This document shows, piece by piece, positions 24,219-33,907 of a stretch of 64,000 nt of DNA. The translations under genes and the position numbers were made by a program. The DNA lies in assembly GCF_023016155.1 (NCBI RefSeq), contig NZ_JALKBG010000006.1, positions 372,001-436,000 on the forward strand. The letters run 5' to 3'. Source of the stretch: Aliiroseovarius sp. F20344. Lineage in GTDB: Bacteria > Pseudomonadota > Alphaproteobacteria > Rhodobacterales > Rhodobacteraceae. The notes beneath the pieces were generated by a model. It made no database searches. It was not told the DNA's origin and saw nothing but the letters and a program-made list of their open reading frames with translations. Numbering within the stretch: position 1 is the stretch's first letter; each line of letters opens with the position of its first letter.

Positions 24219-26189
24219 ATGATTATCGAGCTTGGACATTTTGCGCTGATCTTGGCGCTGGGCGTGGCCGTGGTGCAAACCATCGTGCCGCTGATCGGGG
24301 CACATAAACGCTGGAACAGCTGGATGGAGATGGCCGTTCCCGCGGCGACCATTCAGTTTCTGCTGATCGCGGCCTCATTTCTGGCGCTGACCTATGCGTT
24401 TGTGACGTCGGATTTTTCGGTCCGGCTGGTGACGTTGAACTCCCACACAGCGAAGCCGATGCTTTACAAAATCTCCGGTGTGTGGGGGAACCATGAAGGG
24501 TCAATGCTCCTTTGGGTGCTGATTATTGCTGGCTTTGGGGCGACCGCAGCGTGGTTTGGACAGAACCTGCCCAGAACGCTGAAAGCGCGCGTGTTGGCGG
24601 TTCAAAGCTCGATCGCGGTTGCGTTTCTAGCGTTCATCATCTTCACATCGAACCCGTTTCTTCGTTTGGCGCAACCGCCCTTTGACGGGCAGGACCTTAA
24701 TCCGCTTTTGCAAGACCCCGGCTTAGCTTTCCACCCGCCGTTTCTGTATCTGGGCTATGTGGGGCTTTCTATGGCGTTTTCATTCGCTGTCGCCGCGCTG
24801 ATTGAAGGCCGAATTGACGCTGCGTGGGGCCGCTGGGTGCGCCCTTGGACGCTCGCGGCTTGGGTCTTTCTGACCATCGGCATCGCGCTGGGCAGCTGGT
24901 GGGCTTATTACGAGCTGGGCTGGGGCGGTTTCTGGTTCTGGGATCCGGTTGAGAACGCCTCGTTCATGCCGTGGCTGTTCGCCGCTGCTCTATTGCACTC
25001 TGCCATTGTTGTGGAAAAACGCGAAAGTTTGAAAAGCTGGACCATTCTGCTGGCTATCCTTGCCTTTGGGTTCTCTTTGATCGGGACGTTTATCGTGCGC
25101 TCAGGCGTTATCACGTCTGTGCATGCTTTCGCCTCAGACCCTGAACGCGGAGTCTTCATCCTGTTTATCCTACTGTTCTTCACCGGCGGCGCGCTGACCT
25201 TGTTCGCTGCCCGTGCGGGCGCGATGGAGGCTAAAGGCGTCTTTGGCTTCGTCAGCCGTGAAAGTGCGTTAGTTGTGAACAACATCCTGTTGGCAGTGTC
25301 GTCCTTTGTTGTGTTTGTCGGGACGATTTGGCCTTTGGTGGGCGAGGCGTTTGATCGCAAAATCTCGGTCGGGCCGCCATTCTTCGAAGCAGCATTCACG
25401 CCCTTTATGGTGGTCTTGGCTCTTGTGATGCCCATTGGGGCGATGCTGCCGTGGAAACGCGCTAGTATTGGTCGTGCAGTGAAACAGCTTGTGCCCGCGT
25501 TTGTGCTGGCTGTCGCCATTTTGGCATTGGTCTGGTCAATGCAGTCAGGCAAGTCAGCTCTGGGGCCAATTGGCATGTTCCTAGGGACATGGCTGGTTGC
25601 CGGATCAATGACAGACATATTTGGGCGTACCGGGCGTGGTGCAATTGCGGGCCGCTTGTCACGTTTAACACGACTTCCGGGGGCCGATTGGGGCAAGTTC
25701 GCTGCTCATGCAGGACTTGGTATTACCATGATGGGCATCTCGGGCCTGATGGCTTGGGAAGTGGAAGACATTCGTGTCGCCCAAATCGGAGAGACATTTC
25801 AGGTCGCGGATTACGACATCACGCTTGTAAATGTTGGGCGTGAAAATGGACCGAACTATATCTCAACAATGGCTGAGATTTCGGTTGCGCAGGACGGGGC
25901 GCATCTGACCACGCTTTACCCTGAAAAACGTGTCTATCCGGTTCAAGCGATGCCCACGACAGAAGCGGCCATTTCCAATGGGTTCTGGACCGATATCTAT
26001 CTGGTGATTGGTGATCCTCAGGAAGGCGGCGGCTGGGCTGTGCGTACTTTCATCAAACCTTTTACGAACTGGATTTGGGCTGGGACAATCATCATGGCGC
26101 TGGGGGGTATCTTCAGCTTGTTTGACCGTCGCTTCCGCGTAGCCCCGGGTGCGGCTAAGGCCCGCGTGGAAGGAGTGCCCGCAGAATGA
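24219..26189 (+). CDS. ccmF: Cytochrome c heme lyase subunit CcmF
   Basis: A 656-residue polytopic membrane protein. The heme-handling tryptophan-rich WWD motif is WGGFWFWDPVENASFMPWLF (about 233-252), with many transmembrane segments before and after it. With CcmH it attaches heme from CcmE to apocytochrome CXXCH motifs in the periplasm. The last four bases overlap ccmH (ATGA). Confidence 0.95.
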   Translation: MIIELGHFALILALGVAVVQTIVPLIGAHKRWNSWMEMAVPAATIQFLLIAASFLALTYAFVTSDFSVRLVTLNSHTAKPMLYKISGVWGNHEGSMLLWVLIIAGFGATAAWFGQNLPRTLKARVLAVQSSIAVAFLAFIIFTSNPFLRLAQPPFDGQDLNPLLQDPGLAFHPPFLYLGYVGLSMAFSFAVAALIEGRIDAAWGRWVRPWTLAAWVFLTIGIALGSWWAYYELGWGGFWFWDPVENASFMPWLFAAALLHSAIVVEKRESLKSWTILLAILAFGFSLIGTFIVRSGVITSVHAFASDPERGVFILFILLFFTGGALTLFAARAGAMEAKGVFGFVSRESALVVNNILLAVSSFVVFVGTIWPLVGEAFDRKISVGPPFFEAAFTPFMVVLALVMPIGAMLPWKRASIGRAVKQLVPAFVLAVAILALVWSMQSGKSALGPIGMFLGTWLVAGSMTDIFGRTGRGAIAGRLSRLTRLPGADWGKFAAHAGLGITMMGISGLMAWEVEDIRVAQIGETFQVADYDITLVNVGRENGPNYISTMAEISVAQDGAHLTTLYPEKRVYPVQAMPTTEAAISNGFWTDIYLVIGDPQEGGGWAVRTFIKPFTNWIWAGTIIMALGGIFSLFDRRFRVAPGAAKARVEGVPAE

Positions 26190-26650
26190 AACGCCTCATT
26201 GCGACGTTTGTCATTTTGGGCTGCCTTGCCTTGCCATCCTATGCGGTGAACCCGGACGAGGTGCTTTCGGATCCGGTGTTAGAGGAACGCGCTCGCGATA
26301 TCTCGGCCGGATTGAAATGTGTGGTTTGCCGGGGCGAGAATATCGACGAAAGCAACGCTGCGATCGCGCGTGATTTGCGCCTTCTGGTGCGCGAACGTCT
26401 GACCGAAGGTGACAGCAACGAGGAAGTGATCGGTTTCATCGTTGAGCGGTATGGCGAATATGTTCTGATGAAGCCAAATCGTTCAGGCGCAAATCTGATT
26501 TTGTGGGCCGCCGGGCCAGTGCTTTTTGTCATCGCACTTGTATCTGGTGGCCTGTATCTGCGCCGCCGTGCTGCGTCGCGCGATGGTTCTGCTTCATTGA
26601 CACAGGATGAAGAAGCGCGTTTGAAAGAGCTTTTGAAAGACGAGCTTTAG
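26186..26650 (+). CDS. ccmH: Cytochrome c-type biogenesis protein CcmH
   Basis: A 154-residue protein with a signal peptide (about 1-21), a periplasmic thiol domain with the CXXC pair C45/C48 in LKCVVCRGENI, and a C-terminal membrane anchor near 100-125 (LILWAAGPVLFVIALVSGGL). It reduces apocytochrome thiols and partners CcmF, with which it is translationally coupled. Confidence 0.94.
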   Translation: MKRLIATFVILGCLALPSYAVNPDEVLSDPVLEERARDISAGLKCVVCRGENIDESNAAIARDLRLLVRERLTEGDSNEEVIGFIVERYGEYVLMKPNRSGANLILWAAGPVLFVIALVSGGLYLRRRAASRDGSASLTQDEEARLKELLKDEL

Positions 26651-26737
26651 GCAGCTGAAATCTAAGAAATGACGGTGCGTTCATCTTTACCTGACCGTGT
26701 GGTCGGTTAAACTACGCGAAACCCCCGGGAGGATGAC

Positions 26738-27514
26738 ATGAAATACGAAACGATCACTTTGGACATCACGGATGGCCTTGCCGTCCTGACCTTCGACCGC
26801 GCAGATGTGATGAACGCTCTCAACACGCAAATGCGGGCCGAGATTGCTCATGCGGTGCAAGAGGCAGGCAAGAACGCCCGCGCCTTGGTTATCACCGGGT
26901 CGGGACGTGCGTTTTGTTCAGGTCAGGATCTGGGGGATCGTGCGAACGCTGCCGAGGTTGATCTGGAACGCACCTTGCGTGACGAATACGAACCGCTGCT
27001 GCGTGCCATCTATGACAGCCCGATCCCGACGATTTCAGCCGTGAATGGCGCTGCAGCCGGCGCAGGGGCCAACATTGCTCTGGCCGCTGATGTGGTGATC
27101 GCGTCAGAAAGCGCCTTCTTCATGCAAGCATTCTCGCGCATTGGCCTGATCCCGGATGCCGGCGGCACCTATTGGATGCCGCGCCAAATGGGCTTTGCCA
27201 AGGCGATGGGTGCCGCGCTGTTTGCCGAAAAGATGCCCGCGCAGGAAGCTGCGGATCTGGGTCTGATCTGGGAATGCGTTTCGGATGATGACTTTGAGGC
27301 CACGTGGCGCAAACGGGGCGAGCAGCTGGCAAAGGGACCAACCCTGTCCTATCGCAACATCAAGAAAGCCTTGCGCGCCTCGATGAACAACACGCTGGAC
27401 GAACAGCTTGCGCTTGAAGCCAGTCTGCAAGGTGAATGCGGTAAGTCACGTGATTTCAAAGAAGGCGTTCTGGCCTTCCTTGAAAAGCGCAGCCCCAACT
27501 ATGAAGGGCGCTGA
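26738..27514 (+). CDS. Enoyl-CoA hydratase/isomerase family protein, PaaG-like
   Basis: A 258-residue crotonase-fold protein. The oxyanion loop is GSGRAFCSGQDLGD (54-67) and the second CoA loop is NGAAAGAGANIALAAD (103-118). The two catalytic glutamates of enoyl-CoA hydratase are absent (Asn112 at the first site), and an Asp140 stands in LIPDAGGTYWMPR, as in PaaG-type isomerases of phenylacetate degradation. No other paa gene is nearby, so the pathway is not proven. GGGAGG precedes the ATG. Confidence 0.85.
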   Translation: MKYETITLDITDGLAVLTFDRADVMNALNTQMRAEIAHAVQEAGKNARALVITGSGRAFCSGQDLGDRANAAEVDLERTLRDEYEPLLRAIYDSPIPTISAVNGAAAGAGANIALAADVVIASESAFFMQAFSRIGLIPDAGGTYWMPRQMGFAKAMGAALFAEKMPAQEAADLGLIWECVSDDDFEATWRKRGEQLAKGPTLSYRNIKKALRASMNNTLDEQLALEASLQGECGKSRDFKEGVLAFLEKRSPNYEGR

Positions 27515-27517
27515 GCC

Positions 27518-27892
27518 TCAGCCTTGATCCCAAGCCTGTCGGCGATCCAGATAAACGTCTTTCCCACGCTCAAACAGCGTAGGATCGTCCAATGCGCCTG
27601 CGTATATCGCAATGGCATCCGGCATACGTGACGTGGCTTTCAAAAGCGGTGAGCCGCAGTCCCGGCAGAAGATGAACTCTAGCATCGCACCGGAATCGGC
27701 TTTCCGGCGATGGGTTTTTGTCGGCCCCTTGGTCATCAGCGCATGTCGGTTCACCATCATTTGTGGGGCATGACCTGCGCCGGTGACATGTTGGCAATCA
27801 CGACAGTAACACTGGATGGTAAAACGTATTTCGCCGGAATAGTCGAACTGGCAGGCTCCGCACAGACATCTTCCAGACAAGTATTGGGACAT
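27518..27892 (-). CDS. GFA family protein (formaldehyde-activating-like)
   Basis: A 124-residue zinc protein: GRCLCGAC (7-14), CYCRDCQ (28-34) and FCRDCGSPLL in the second half give the usual zinc ligand sets. The family is named for a glutathione-formaldehyde enzyme, but most members are uncharacterised. AGGAGG fixes the ATG at 27892. It converges on the isomerase gene, with stops almost touching. Confidence 0.88.
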   Translation of the reverse strand: MSQYLSGRCLCGACQFDYSGEIRFTIQCYCRDCQHVTGAGHAPQMMVNRHALMTKGPTKTHRRKADSGAMLEFIFCRDCGSPLLKATSRMPDAIAIYAGALDDPTLFERGKDVYLDRRQAWDQG

Positions 27893-27948
27893 AGGCACCT
27901 CCTGACCAGAAAGCCTATCTCGCTTGGGAAAACATGCCATCAAAACAA

Positions 27949-27976
27949 AAAAAGCCGCCGAAATCGGCGGCTTTTT
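27949..27976 (-). terminator. Intrinsic terminator of gltA
   Basis: The arms AAAGCCGCCGA and TCGGCGGCTTT pair around a short loop, and a T run (TTTTTTTG) follows on the minus strand. It lies 16 bases after the citrate synthase stop. Confidence 0.88.
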
Positions 27977-27991
27977 GACGAGTTGTAAGGC

Positions 27992-29287
27992 TTAGCGTTT
28001 GGCGACGTCCACATAGTCGCGTTCGGTGTCGCCCAGATACAGCTGGCGCGGACGGCCGATTTTCTGACCCGGATCGCCCAACATCTCTTTCCATTGCGAG
28101 ATCCAGCCAACGGTGCGCGACAAGGCGAAGATGGGAGTGAACATCGAGGTCGGGAAGCCCATCGCCTCAAGAATGATGCCCGAATAGAAGTCGACATTCG
28201 GGTAGAGCTTCTTCTCGACGAAGTAAGGATCTTCCAGCGCGATACGCTCCAGTTCCTTGGCGACTTTCAGCGTTTCATTGTCTTCGATGCCCAGAAGTTC
28301 AAGCACCTCATCAGCGCTTTCCTTCATGACCTTCGCACGCGGGTCGAAATTCTTGTAAACGCGGTGACCAAAGCCCATCAGGCGGAAGGGGTCTTCCTTG
28401 TCTTTGGCGCGTGCCACAAACTCCGGAATGCGGTCTACGGAGCCGATTTCACGCAGCATCTCAAGGCAAGCTTGGTTGGCGCCACCGTGTGCGGGACCCC
28501 ACAGACATGCGATGCCCGCAGCGATACAGGCAAACGGGTTCGCACCCGACGACCCTGCCAGACGCACGGTCGAAGTCGATGCGTTCTGTTCGTGATCGGC
28601 ATGCAGCGTGAAGATACGGTCCATGGCTTTCGACAGGATCGGGTTCACTTCATATTCTTCGGCCGGAACGGCGAAACACATGCGCAGGAAGTTCGATGCG
28701 TAATCCAGATCATTCTTTGGGTATACGAAAGGCTGGCCGACGGAATATTTGAACGCCATCGCAGCAATCGTCGGCAGCTTGGCAATCATACGGATCGCAG
28801 CCACTTCGCGTTGCCAGGGGTCATTCACGTCGGTCGAGTCATGATAGAATGCCGACATAGCGCCCATAACACCGGTGATGATCGCCATCGGGTGCGCGTC
28901 GCGACGGAAGCCCGAGAAGAACTTGATCATCTGCTCGTGCACCATGGTGTGGTTGGTTACACGGCTTTCGAAGTCTTCCATTTCGGTTGCGCTGGGCAGC
29001 TCACCGTAAAGAAGCAGGTAGCAAACTTCCAGATAATGCGATTTCTCGGCCAATTGGTCGATTGGATAGCCACGATACAAAAGCTCGCCTTTGTCGCCAT
29101 CAATGAAGGTAATGGTCGAATCGCAGCTTGCTGTCGAAGTGAAGCCGGGATCATATGTGAACACATCGCCCTGAGCGTACAGTTTACGGATGTCGATTAC
29201 ATCCGGCCCCGCTGTGGGGGAATACATGGGCAGTTCCAGCTCCTTATCGCCAAAAGTGAGCTTTGCGGTTCCGGTTGGGTCAGCCAT
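27992..29287 (-). CDS. gltA: Citrate synthase, type II
   Basis: A 431-residue citrate synthase condensing oxaloacetate and acetyl-CoA. The active-site His segments are seen in [11 protein letters not shown] and [14 protein letters not shown], with [15 protein letters not shown] between. The N-terminal beta domain ([16 protein letters not shown]) marks the hexameric, NADH-regulated type of Gram-negative bacteria. It sits 61 bases after gltX in the same direction, an order I recall as common in Rhodobacterales. Confidence 0.96.
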   Translation of the reverse strand: MADPTGTAKLTFGDKELELPMYSPTAGPDVIDIRKLYAQGDVFTYDPGFTSTASCDSTITFIDGDKGELLYRGYPIDQLAEKSHYLEVCYLLLYGELPSATEMEDFESRVTNHTMVHEQMIKFFSGFRRDAHPMAIITGVMGAMSAFYHDSTDVNDPWQREVAAIRMIAKLPTIAAMAFKYSVGQPFVYPKNDLDYASNFLRMCFAVPAEEYEVNPILSKAMDRIFTLHADHEQNASTSTVRLAGSSGANPFACIAAGIACLWGPAHGGANQACLEMLREIGSVDRIPEFVARAKDKEDPFRLMGFGHRVYKNFDPRAKVMKESADEVLELLGIEDNETLKVAKELERIALEDPYFVEKKLYPNVDFYSGIILEAMGFPTSMFTPIFALSRTVGWISQWKEMLGDPGQKIGRPRQLYLGDTERDYVDVAKR

Positions 29288-29348
29288 GTATCATTCCTTC
29301 ATGTTCGTGTTGGCAGCAGCCCGCCCCGTTGGGCGAGCGCCTCTTGCG

Positions 29349-30755
29349 TTACACGCTTGCGTCCTCAAGCCGTGCGATGGTTTCATCGCGCCCAAGCACA
29401 AGCATCATATCAAATACGCTGGGCGTTACGGCCCGTCCGGCAAGGGCAGCCCGTAGGGGCGCCGCGAGTTTGCCGAACTTGAGGTCATGGGCCTCAGCAA
29501 GGCCATTGAGGATGTCCTCAAGCGTGTTGCGATCCCAGCTACCATTTTGCAGCTGCGGCGTCAATTCTTTCAGTATACCACGGGATACTTCATCCAGTGC
29601 TTTTTCTGCCTTTTCATCCCGATCAAGGGGGCGCGAAACCGTCACAAACCTTGCTTTTACAAGGAGTTGCGGTAAGGTCTTGGCGCTTGTCTTCAGGAAT
29701 GGCATTGCGGCTGCAATCATTTCACTTTGCTGCGACTGCAAAGGTTTTTCACCTGCTGCAGCGATATAGCCCTCTAGCGCGGTCATCACATCGCCATCCG
29801 CCATTGCAGCCAGATGCTGCCCCGACAAGTTGTCGAGCTTTTTGAAATCGAAACGGGCTGGGCTTTTGCCGATGCCGCCAAGATCAAACCATTCCAGAGC
29901 CTGCGCGTCCGAGAAGAACTCGTCATCTCCATGGCTCCAACCCAGACGGGCCAGATAGTTGCGCATCGCGGCGGCGGGATAGCCCATCGCCTCGTATTCT
30001 TCGACGCCAAGCGCACCGTGGCGTTTGGACAGTTTCTTGCCATCCGGGCCGTGAATCAGCGGGATATGCGCCCAAACGGGCAGGTCCCAACCCATCGCCT
30101 GATAGACAATGATCTGGCGTGCGGCATTGTTCAGGTGGTCATCCCCCCGGATCACATGGGTCACGCCCATATCGTGGTCATCGACAACAACGGCCAGCAT
30201 GTAGGTGGGTGTGCCATCAGAACGTAAACAAATCATGTCGTCGAGCTGATCATTGCGGATCGTGACATCGCCCTGCACCTCGTCCTGGATGACGGTTTTG
30301 CCGTCACGCGGGGCTTTCAGGCGGATAACGTAGGGCGCGTCCGGGTAGGAAGCGGGATCGGCATCGCGCCACGGACTTTGATACAGGGTCGATCGGCCCT
30401 CGGCCCTCGCTTCATCGCGGAAAGCCTGAATTTCATCCTGCGTAGCGAAACACTTATAGGCGTGACCATTGGCCAGCATCTCGTGCGCCACTTCAGCATG
30501 ACGGTCGGCGCGGTCAAACTGGCTGACAACCTCTCCGTCATGGTCCAGCCCCAGCCATGCCATGCCTTTCAGGATCGCCTCGGTGGCTTCCGGGGTCGAA
30601 CGAGCGCGGTCCGTATCCTCGATCCGCAAAAGAAACTTGCCGCCACGGCCACGGGCATAAAGCCAGTTGAACAGCGCCGTGCGGGCGCCGCCAATATGCA
30701 GGTAACCCGTGGGGGACGGGGCGAAACGGGTGACGATCTGAGGTGTCTGGGACAT
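29349..30755 (-). CDS. gltX: Glutamyl-tRNA synthetase
   Basis: A 468-residue class I synthetase. The HIGH motif is [13 protein letters not shown] near the N-terminus and the KMSKS motif is [11 protein letters not shown] near residue 240. Length and order are standard. It diverges from comEC across a 71-bp gap that contains a CtrA-type box. Confidence 0.96.
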   Translation of the reverse strand: MSQTPQIVTRFAPSPTGYLHIGGARTALFNWLYARGRGGKFLLRIEDTDRARSTPEATEAILKGMAWLGLDHDGEVVSQFDRADRHAEVAHEMLANGHAYKCFATQDEIQAFRDEARAEGRSTLYQSPWRDADPASYPDAPYVIRLKAPRDGKTVIQDEVQGDVTIRNDQLDDMICLRSDGTPTYMLAVVVDDHDMGVTHVIRGDDHLNNAARQIIVYQAMGWDLPVWAHIPLIHGPDGKKLSKRHGALGVEEYEAMGYPAAAMRNYLARLGWSHGDDEFFSDAQALEWFDLGGIGKSPARFDFKKLDNLSGQHLAAMADGDVMTALEGYIAAAGEKPLQSQQSEMIAAAMPFLKTSAKTLPQLLVKARFVTVSRPLDRDEKAEKALDEVSRGILKELTPQLQNGSWDRNTLEDILNGLAEAHDLKFGKLAAPLRAALAGRAVTPSVFDMMLVLGRDETIARLEDASV

Positions 30756-30787
30756 CGGACATTAACCTTTTGGAAACCAAGCGCGAG

Positions 30788-30802
30788 TTAAGCAGGTGTT
30801 AA
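30788..30802. promoter_or_regulatory. Perfect CtrA-type box TTAA-N7-TTAA upstream of comEC
   Basis: TTAA (30788-30791), a 7-base spacer, and TTAA (30799-30802) match the full CtrA consensus. It lies 24 bases before the comEC start and 32 bases before gltX. In Rhodobacter capsulatus CtrA is needed for GTA recipient ability, in which ComEC takes part. Confidence 0.55.
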
Positions 30803-30826
30803 GCAAAAGGGAGGCCGTGAACAAGG

Positions 30827-32884
30827 GTGCTGGCCGTGAAACTCCTAATCCGGATAGAGGAAGAACGTGGACGGTTCCTGATTTGGGCACCGTTGTTTTT
30901 TGGTGCGGGCATCGGCCTTTACTTCGCACAATCTCAAGAACCCAACATCATCACCTACACCGTATTGGTTTTGCTTGGCCTTGCTGGCTTGGTCGGCGTA
31001 TGGCTTTGGCCGTGGGGAATCGGGCCACTGGCGCGCGCTCTGATCTGCGTGGTTCTCGGCTTTTGTGTTGCAGGTGCACGTGCCCATTGGGTCGCCGGGC
31101 CGGTGCTGGATTTTCGGTATTATGGCCCGGTTGAAGGGCGCATCGTTGCAATGGATCGATCCCAGTCGGATGCGGTGCGTCTGACCATGGATCAGGTGCG
31201 GTTGAATGATGTGGCCCCTTGGAAAGTACCGGATCGGGTTCGTGTCTCATTGCACGGGGATCAGGGCTATCTTGACCCGGCGATCGGGCAGCGTATTGCC
31301 CTGACGGCGCACCTTTCAGGACCAAACGGCCCGGTAGAGCCGGGGGGCTTCGATTTTCAGCGCATGGCGTGGTTTCGCGGCATTGGCGCGGTTGGCTATA
31401 CGCGGACACCAGCACTGCTGCTACTGCCACCAACAAGCGAGATTTCATTAGCCGTCGCGCGACTGCGACAGAAGATTGCAAACCGTGTGCGCGCTGTGCT
31501 TCCGGGCGAAAGCGGAGGCTTTGCTGCGACGATTACAACGGGCGATCGGTCGTCAATGGATCGCGCAACGATCGAGGCCTTGCGGGGCTCAAACCTTGCG
31601 CATCTCTTGGCCATTTCGGGCCTTCATATGGGCCTGCTGACCGGGTTTGTCTTTCAGGCAATGCGCGTTCTGATGGGGCTTTGGCCACGACTTGCACTGA
31701 ATGCCCCTGTGAAGAAGCTGGCAGCCGTGACGGCCATTGGGGCAGGTGTGTTCTATCTTGCGTTATCCGGGGGAAGCGTCGCGACCATGCGGGCCTTCAT
31801 CATGGTCACAACCATGTTCGTCGCGATCCTGTTTGACCGGCACGCGCTTACGCTGCGAGCGGTCGCGATGGCGGCATTGATCGTTCTGGTCTTGACCCCA
31901 GAAGCTTTGACCGAACCGGGCTTTCAGATGTCTTTCGCGGCGACCGCCGCTCTAGTTTCTGTATTCGCATGGCTTCGTGATCGCTCACGCTCTGAAACCG
32001 CGCGCAGGCTTCCCGGTTGGGCAAGACCGATTGCCGCTGTTGTGATTTCCTCTGCCGTAGCGGGGCTTGCAACCGCACCGATTGGGGCGGCGCACTTCAA
32101 TCAAGTCAGCCATTACGGGCTGGTCGCCAATTTGTTGAGCGTGCCGATTATGGGCGCTGTGATTATGCCCTTGGCCGTGTTGGCAGCGCTGCTTTCGATC
32201 TTCCGGCTCGAGGCGCTGGCCCTTTGGTTGATGGACTATCCAATTCGCTGGATCCTGTGGGTTGCAGAAACAGTGTCGTCGCTGGATGGGGCAGTTGGAA
32301 AGGTGCCGTCGCCTCCATCCTTGGTGCTTCCTTTGTTGGCAGTGTCTGGAATCTTGCTGATTTTACTGCGTGGGCGCGAGAAATGGGTCACCGTTTTTCT
32401 GTTCGTGTTCATGGCTTTCAGCTGGGCCAAGGTTGATCGACCGGAAATCCTGATCAGTGAAACCGGCGGGCTTGTTGGCGTTCTGACGGATCAGGGTCGT
32501 ACCCTGTCGAAACCGCGTGGCGAAGGATTTGCTGCGCGGTCATGGTTGGAAAATGACGGTGACCCGGCTTCCCAAAAAGCCGCTGCTGAGCGAGCGGGTT
32601 TTCTGGGCCAGAAAGGAAAGATGCAGATCGATCTTTCCTGGCTCTCATTGGTCCACCTCACCGGACGTGGTGCCGAAACCCGACTTACCCAGGCGTGCTC
32701 CAACGGTGATCTGGTGGTGCTTTCAGCATGGCGCAAAGGGGATATCCCAGACGGTTGCGATGTGCTTGACCGAGAGTTTCTGGCCAAAAGCGGCGCGGTT
32801 GCGATCAGGACTACATCTGAGGGATGGCGGGTAATCCCCTCGCGCCCAGATGACGTTTCCCGTCTTTGGACGCGGGCACGCTGA
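30827..32884 (+). CDS. comEC: ComEC/Rec2-type DNA uptake channel
   Basis: A 685-residue inner-membrane protein. The N-terminal DUF4131-like region includes membrane segments and an OB-like stretch (about 100-180). The Competence domain has the typical SNLAHLLAISGLHMGLLTGF and about eight more segments. The C-terminal metallo-lactamase part found in many ComEC proteins is not recognisable by its His motifs; the last 150 residues look degenerate. The start is GTG 30827, with GTG 30836 as an alternative. ComEC carries single-stranded DNA across the inner membrane. Confidence 0.88.
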   Translation: MLAVKLLIRIEEERGRFLIWAPLFFGAGIGLYFAQSQEPNIITYTVLVLLGLAGLVGVWLWPWGIGPLARALICVVLGFCVAGARAHWVAGPVLDFRYYGPVEGRIVAMDRSQSDAVRLTMDQVRLNDVAPWKVPDRVRVSLHGDQGYLDPAIGQRIALTAHLSGPNGPVEPGGFDFQRMAWFRGIGAVGYTRTPALLLLPPTSEISLAVARLRQKIANRVRAVLPGESGGFAATITTGDRSSMDRATIEALRGSNLAHLLAISGLHMGLLTGFVFQAMRVLMGLWPRLALNAPVKKLAAVTAIGAGVFYLALSGGSVATMRAFIMVTTMFVAILFDRHALTLRAVAMAALIVLVLTPEALTEPGFQMSFAATAALVSVFAWLRDRSRSETARRLPGWARPIAAVVISSAVAGLATAPIGAAHFNQVSHYGLVANLLSVPIMGAVIMPLAVLAALLSIFRLEALALWLMDYPIRWILWVAETVSSLDGAVGKVPSPPSLVLPLLAVSGILLILLRGREKWVTVFLFVFMAFSWAKVDRPEILISETGGLVGVLTDQGRTLSKPRGEGFAARSWLENDGDPASQKAAAERAGFLGQKGKMQIDLSWLSLVHLTGRGAETRLTQACSNGDLVVLSAWRKGDIPDGCDVLDREFLAKSGAVAIRTTSEGWRVIPSRPDDVSRLWTRAR

Positions 32885-32939
32885 TTGCATATTGCCCGGT
32901 CGGAGCTTTACCCCTAGCTTTCGGCGAAAGGAGAGTTCC

Positions 32940-33902
32940 ATGGTCGAAACCGCCGGGCGGATCACACTTTGGGGGGTTGAAGTGTTTGTCGCAATTGCTG
33001 ATGAGCAATCGATCTCGGTGGCGGCGCGTCGATTGGGAGTAAGCCCGTCTTCGGTCAGCCAGCAACTGACCAATCTTGAGGGCGCGCTGGGAACCAGCCT
33101 GCTGGATCGCTCTGCCCGTCCTATCACGTTGACCGTGGCGGGATCGCTGTTTCTGAAACGCGCGCAGACCATCCTGAACGAGGCAGAGCAGGCCAAAGCG
33201 GAACTGACCCTTGGCGCCATGTCGCAACTGTCACGCCTTCGACTTGGAATGATCGAGGATTTCGATGCCGACGTGACGCCACGCCTGTTGGCTGAGGTAG
33301 CTGGCCACCTGAAATCCACGCGGTTTTTGCTGGAAACGGGGGCGTCGCATCGTCTGCATGACCAGTTGGATGCGCGCGCTTTGGATGTGGTTGTTGCCGC
33401 CGACACCGGGGTTTCTGCCCCATGGATGGAGGTTCACCCGCTGCTTGAAGAACCCTTCATAGCCGCCGTGCCAAAGGGCGTGATCGGGACGCGAAATCCG
33501 GCTGACGTGTTAAAGGATCTGCCATTGGTACAGTACACTGCAAGACACCATATGGGGCGGGTCATTTCTAACCATCTGGCGCGTCAAAATCTGAGGCTGG
33601 ACAACCGCTTTGAACTGGACAGCTATCACGCCATCATGGCGATGGTGGCAAGCGGCGCTGGCTGGACAATCATCACACCCCTCGGGTTCTTGCGTGCACA
33701 ACGTTTTCGGGACGCGGCGGATTTGATTGAACTGCCCTTCGCGCCCCTTACAAGGCGCATCAACCTTGTCGCGCGCAAGGATGTTCTGGGGGAATTGCCC
33801 AGTGATCTGGCAGCGAAGTGTAAGACACTTCTTGACCAGCTTATCGTCAATCCCGTGGTCGGTGCCTATCCGTGGCTGGACGGAAACTTGCGGGTCCTGT
33901 GA
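32940..33902 (+). CDS. LysR family transcriptional regulator
   Basis: A 320-residue LysR protein with the helix-turn-helix at about 12-70 (AIADEQSISVAARRLG, SPSSVSQQLTNLEGALGT) and a substrate-binding-like domain beyond about 95. AGGAG lies seven bases before the ATG at 32940. It faces a convergent aminotransferase gene five bases away and follows comEC by 55 bases. No divergent target is present, so the regulated gene cannot be guessed from context. Confidence 0.9.
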   Translation: MVETAGRITLWGVEVFVAIADEQSISVAARRLGVSPSSVSQQLTNLEGALGTSLLDRSARPITLTVAGSLFLKRAQTILNEAEQAKAELTLGAMSQLSRLRLGMIEDFDADVTPRLLAEVAGHLKSTRFLLETGASHRLHDQLDARALDVVVAADTGVSAPWMEVHPLLEEPFIAAVPKGVIGTRNPADVLKDLPLVQYTARHHMGRVISNHLARQNLRLDNRFELDSYHAIMAMVASGAGWTIITPLGFLRAQRFRDAADLIELPFAPLTRRINLVARKDVLGELPSDLAAKCKTLLDQLIVNPVVGAYPWLDGNLRVL

Positions 33903-33907
33903 CCCCT

